The notes beneath the pieces are model-generated. The model had not been told where the DNA came from and did not search any database. It worked only from the letters and a program-made list of their open reading frames with translations. The position numbers were made by a program, and so were the translations under genes. From CALBMX01 sp047629095 (lineage in GTDB: Bacteria > Planctomycetota > UBA1135 > GCA-002686595): a stretch of DNA of 8,544 nt. Position 1 is the first letter of the stretch. The number at the start of each line of letters is the position of its first letter. Below, in pieces: positions 6,865 to 8,544 of the stretch. Where the stretch lies: the NCBI GenBank assembly GCA_047629095.1, contig JBLHWM010000148.1, positions 1-8,544 of the forward strand, written 5' to 3'.

Positions 6865-8013
6865 ATGTCAGTCTCTATCAAACCGCTTATTCAAGGTCTC
6901 TGCCTAGCTTCATTCACTCTTGCTGGGATCTGTGCCGCCCACGAGGTCGCCCACGACTCGGCCGAGGGCCACACCGATGATGGCCCGCATTTCGAGCGTG
7001 CAAAGAGCGACGGTAAGGTCATTATCACGGGTGGCGCAAAGACGCCCTACCTCTGGGAGAGCGACTGGCTCAAGCTGCCCGAACAGCGCGAGTGGCTCGG
7101 CAGCACCCATGGTTGCATCGTGACCGATGCCAAGGACAACGTCTTTCTGAGTGCGGATTCGGGCGATGCGATCCAGGTCTTCGATAAGCACGGCAACTTT
7201 GTGCGCAGCTTTGGCGCGGACTGGGGCGCGGGTGTTCATGGGCTCTCCATCGTGACCGAGGCCAAGGAGGTCATCACCGAATCCGAGGGCATGACCGAGA
7301 ACGTTGGAGTGCTCGTCGAAGCCCTCTTTGTCGCCCACACGGCCAAGCAGCGCGTCTTCAAGACGACCCTCACCGGGGAGGTCTTGCTTGAGCTCGAGTT
7401 CCCCACGGCCAGCGGTAAGTACGAGAACCGCGCTAGCTACAAGCCAACTAGCGTTGCGGTCGCGCCCGACGGCCGCCTGTTTGTGGCCGACGGCTACGGG
7501 CTCTCCTGGATTCACATCTACAGCGCGGACGGCATTTACCTGAGCAGCTTCGGGGGCCCGGGCGAAGGTCCCGAGAACCTGCGCACGCCCCACGGTCTCT
7601 GGCTCGATACCCATGGCGAGACGCCGACTCTATTGGTGTCCGATCGTGAGAATCACCGCATCGCGCGCTTCTCCCTGGACGGCAAGTTCCTGGGCGGAAC
7701 GGACCCCGAGTCTGGGTTGCTCCGCAGGCCTTGCCACTTGCAGTTTGCCGGCGACGTCGCCGTGGTCGCGGACCTCGCGGGCCGTGTCACGCTGCTCAAC
7801 GAGAAGCTCGAGCTCATCACGCATCTCGGGGACAATCCGGATGCTACCCAACATGCGAACTTCGGTGTAACGCCGGACAAGTGGCGCGACGGCGCGTTCC
7901 TTGCGCCCCACTGCGCGCGCATCGATAGCGCGGGCAACCTGCTGGTCATGGACTGGAACGTTGCGGGCCGCATCACGCGGCTTGTTCCGCTGTTCCGGAT
8001 CGAGGGCGAGTAG
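6865..8013 (+). CDS. Secreted NHL-repeat beta-propeller, peptidylglycine alpha-amidating lyase (PAL)-like
   Basis: This 382-residue protein begins with a Sec-type signal peptide (hydrophobic GLCLASFTLAGICAA, cleavage likely near residue 25), so it is exported. The rest is a run of NHL-type blades, for example SVAVAPDGRLFVADGYG (196-212), TPHGLWLD (241-248), LLVSDRENHRIARFSLDGKF (256-275) and ARIDSAGNLLVMDWN (351-365). By memory-based comparison it resembles the lyase domain of peptidylglycine alpha-amidating monooxygenase: GVHGLSI, TPHGL and LAPHC match the three zinc-histidine sites (H125, H243, H349), DGYG matches the catalytic tyrosine (Y211), and SDREN matches PAL's ADREN. The equivalent of PAL's catalytic arginine is not apparent. 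Activity as a lyase is therefore uncertain; NHL propellers can also be pure binding scaffolds. It follows the cytochrome gene by 46 bases, a pyrimidine-rich gap without a Shine-Dalgarno sequence or terminator, so co-transcription is likely. Confidence 0.88.
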   Translation: MSVSIKPLIQGLCLASFTLAGICAAHEVAHDSAEGHTDDGPHFERAKSDGKVIITGGAKTPYLWESDWLKLPEQREWLGSTHGCIVTDAKDNVFLSADSGDAIQVFDKHGNFVRSFGADWGAGVHGLSIVTEAKEVITESEGMTENVGVLVEALFVAHTAKQRVFKTTLTGEVLLELEFPTASGKYENRASYKPTSVAVAPDGRLFVADGYGLSWIHIYSADGIYLSSFGGPGEGPENLRTPHGLWLDTHGETPTLLVSDRENHRIARFSLDGKFLGGTDPESGLLRRPCHLQFAGDVAVVADLAGRVTLLNEKLELITHLGDNPDATQHANFGVTPDKWRDGAFLAPHCARIDSAGNLLVMDWNVAGRITRLVPLFRIEGE

Positions 8014-8028
8014 GCTAGAAGCTCGTTG

Positions 8029-8045
8029 AAAAGGGCTGCTAGCCC
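8029..8045 (-). terminator. Possible intrinsic terminator of the small minus-strand gene
   Basis: Read on the minus strand, GGGCT, a 3-base loop AGC and AGCCC form a 5-bp GC-rich hairpin followed directly by TTTT. The loop overlaps the stop codon of the small gene, so the hairpin would form right at the end of translation. The stem and T-run are short, so efficiency is doubtful. On the plus strand no T-tract follows, so it would not terminate the propeller operon by this mechanism. Confidence 0.35.
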
Positions 8046-8230
8046 CCGGATTTACGCGGAATCAACCAGCCGAAGAGTCGGCTCAGCAGACCGCGGGGCT
8101 TGACCTCGGCCCCATCATCGACGACCTCGCCCGGGTCGGTTTTCTCCAACGGAGCGAACAGCGGCTCCACGAGGAAGTCGTGTGGCCGGGGCACGTAGTC
8201 GCTATCTTCTGCCGGGTCCTTCGAGGTCAT
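8039..8230 (-). CDS. Small hypothetical protein (63 aa)
   Basis: I do not recognise this protein. It starts at an ATG (complement of 8228-8230) and ends in TAG. It is acidic and proline-rich in the first two thirds (KDPAEDSDYVPRPHDF, EKTDPGEVVDDG) and ends in a short hydrophobic/basic segment (GLLSRLFGWLIPRK) that could be an amphipathic or membrane-associating helix. There is no signal peptide. Codons mostly end in G or C, as in the neighbouring genes, which supports real coding. It is convergent with the propeller gene (25 bases apart) and divergent from rnc, and fills a space that would otherwise be empty. No Shine-Dalgarno sequence is seen. It could still be a chance reading frame. Confidence 0.55.
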   Translation of the reverse strand: MTSKDPAEDSDYVPRPHDFLVEPLFAPLEKTDPGEVVDDGAEVKPRGLLSRLFGWLIPRKSGG

Positions 8231-8258
8231 GGTTCTAGCTTACGGCACATTCGTTAGG
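8231..8258. promoter_or_regulatory. Short divergent region between the small gene and rnc
   Basis: If rnc starts at 8259, only 28 bases separate its start from that of the small minus-strand gene, so promoters for either would lie here or inside the opposing gene. TAGGAT at 8255-8260 is a 4-of-6 match to a -10 box, but no good -35 box sits at the right distance. If rnc starts at GTG 8268, this box would imply a nearly leaderless transcript. This is weak evidence and is given only to mark the region. Confidence 0.2.
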
Positions 8259-8544
8259 ATGCGTGCCGTGATTGGAATCGGACACAACTTTGGGAATGGC
8301 GAGCTGCGGCAGCGCGCCTTGACCCACGCATCCACGGGTGCGACACGGGACAACGAGCGCCTCGAGTTTCTCGGGGACACCGTCCTAGACTTGATCGCGG
8401 CCGAAGAGCTATTCCGAAAGCATCCGGGCCACAGCGAGGGCCGGCTCACCGCCGCCAAGGCGTGGCTAGTCTCCCGGGAGACCCTGGCGGAAGCGGCCCG
8501 TCACATCGGACTCGCCGAGCAGGCCGACTTCGGCCGCGGCATGT
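8259..8544 (+). CDS. rnc: Ribonuclease III, N-terminal part (3' end outside window)
   Basis: RNase III cleaves double-stranded RNA in rRNA and mRNA maturation. The 95 visible residues contain the family signature NERLEFLGDTVLDL (32-45 from the ATG at 8259). E33, E36 and D40 align with E. coli E38, E41 and D45, three of the metal-binding active-site residues. Before the signature, FGNGELRQRALTHAS matches the usual F-x-x-x-x-L-x-x-A-L-T-H-x-S motif; after it, EGRLTAAKAWLVSRETLAEAARHIGL matches the next helices. The rest of the catalytic domain and any dsRNA-binding domain lie beyond the window. The start is uncertain: ATG 8259 gives an N-terminus 5 residues shorter than E. coli; in-frame ATG 8229 would add 10 residues; GTG 8268 has an AGGA 8 bases upstream. 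It is a housekeeping gene, probably unrelated to the upstream operon. Confidence 0.92.
   Translation, partial: MRAVIGIGHNFGNGELRQRALTHASTGATRDNERLEFLGDTVLDLIAAEELFRKHPGHSEGRLTAAKAWLVSRETLAEAARHIGLAEQADFGRGM

Larger units (their letters stand above)
2..8013 (+). other. Probable four-gene envelope operon
   Basis: Four genes run in the same direction with intergenic gaps of 2, 11 and 46 bases, and no hairpin plus T-tract is visible between them. The first gene's start and the promoter are outside the window. The shared theme is export to the envelope (predicted Tat signal, Sec signal, four-helix membrane anchor) together with CXXCH motifs in two members. Co-transcription is inferred from spacing only; the 46-base gap before the propeller gene is the weakest link and could hold a second start site. 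Confidence 0.65.

Noticed and set aside
6890..6930. Lipoprotein signal in the propeller protein (LAGIC)
   Set aside because: The residue before the cysteine is isoleucine, not the small residue a lipobox needs; an ordinary Sec signal peptide fits better.

Overview
The window is high-GC bacterial DNA and looks like a chromosome fragment from the Planctomycetota (PVC superphylum). The evidence is the gene content: a PSCyt2/PSD1 (DUF1549/DUF1553) protein next to a DUF1501 protein, followed by a DUF2231 membrane protein carrying a planctomycete-type cytochrome c domain. These families are hugely expanded in Planctomycetota and close relatives and rare elsewhere. None of the internal start codons has a convincing Shine-Dalgarno sequence, which also fits that phylum.

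Layout. Bases 2-8013 hold four plus-strand genes with gaps of 2, 11 and 46 bases, most simply read as one operon: (1) a large DUF1549/DUF1553 protein cut by the left edge; (2) a Tat-exported DUF1501 protein of the alkaline-phosphatase/sulfatase fold class; (3) a multidomain membrane protein combining DUF2231, cytochrome c, leucine-rich repeats and a C-terminal YHS/TRASH-like cysteine cluster; (4) a secreted NHL beta-propeller that resembles the lyase (PAL) half of peptidylglycine alpha-amidating monooxygenase. A small minus-strand gene (8039-8230) with a possible terminator converges on this operon. At the right edge the start of rnc (RNase III) runs off the window. No RNA gene, insertion sequence, CRISPR array or long repeat was seen, and no stretch over 300 bases lacks a gene.

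How the genes may work together. All four operon products appear to act in the cell envelope: two carry CXXCH heme motifs, one is a predicted Tat substrate with a hydrolase-like fold, and one is a propeller with an apparent metal site. The PSCyt/PSD1 and DUF1501 families have no firmly established biochemical role. An envelope redox-plus-hydrolysis or lyase module acting on an extracellular substrate is a reasonable inference. The most specific new clue is that the propeller keeps the three zinc histidines and the catalytic tyrosine of PAL at similar spacing but appears to lack PAL's catalytic arginine.
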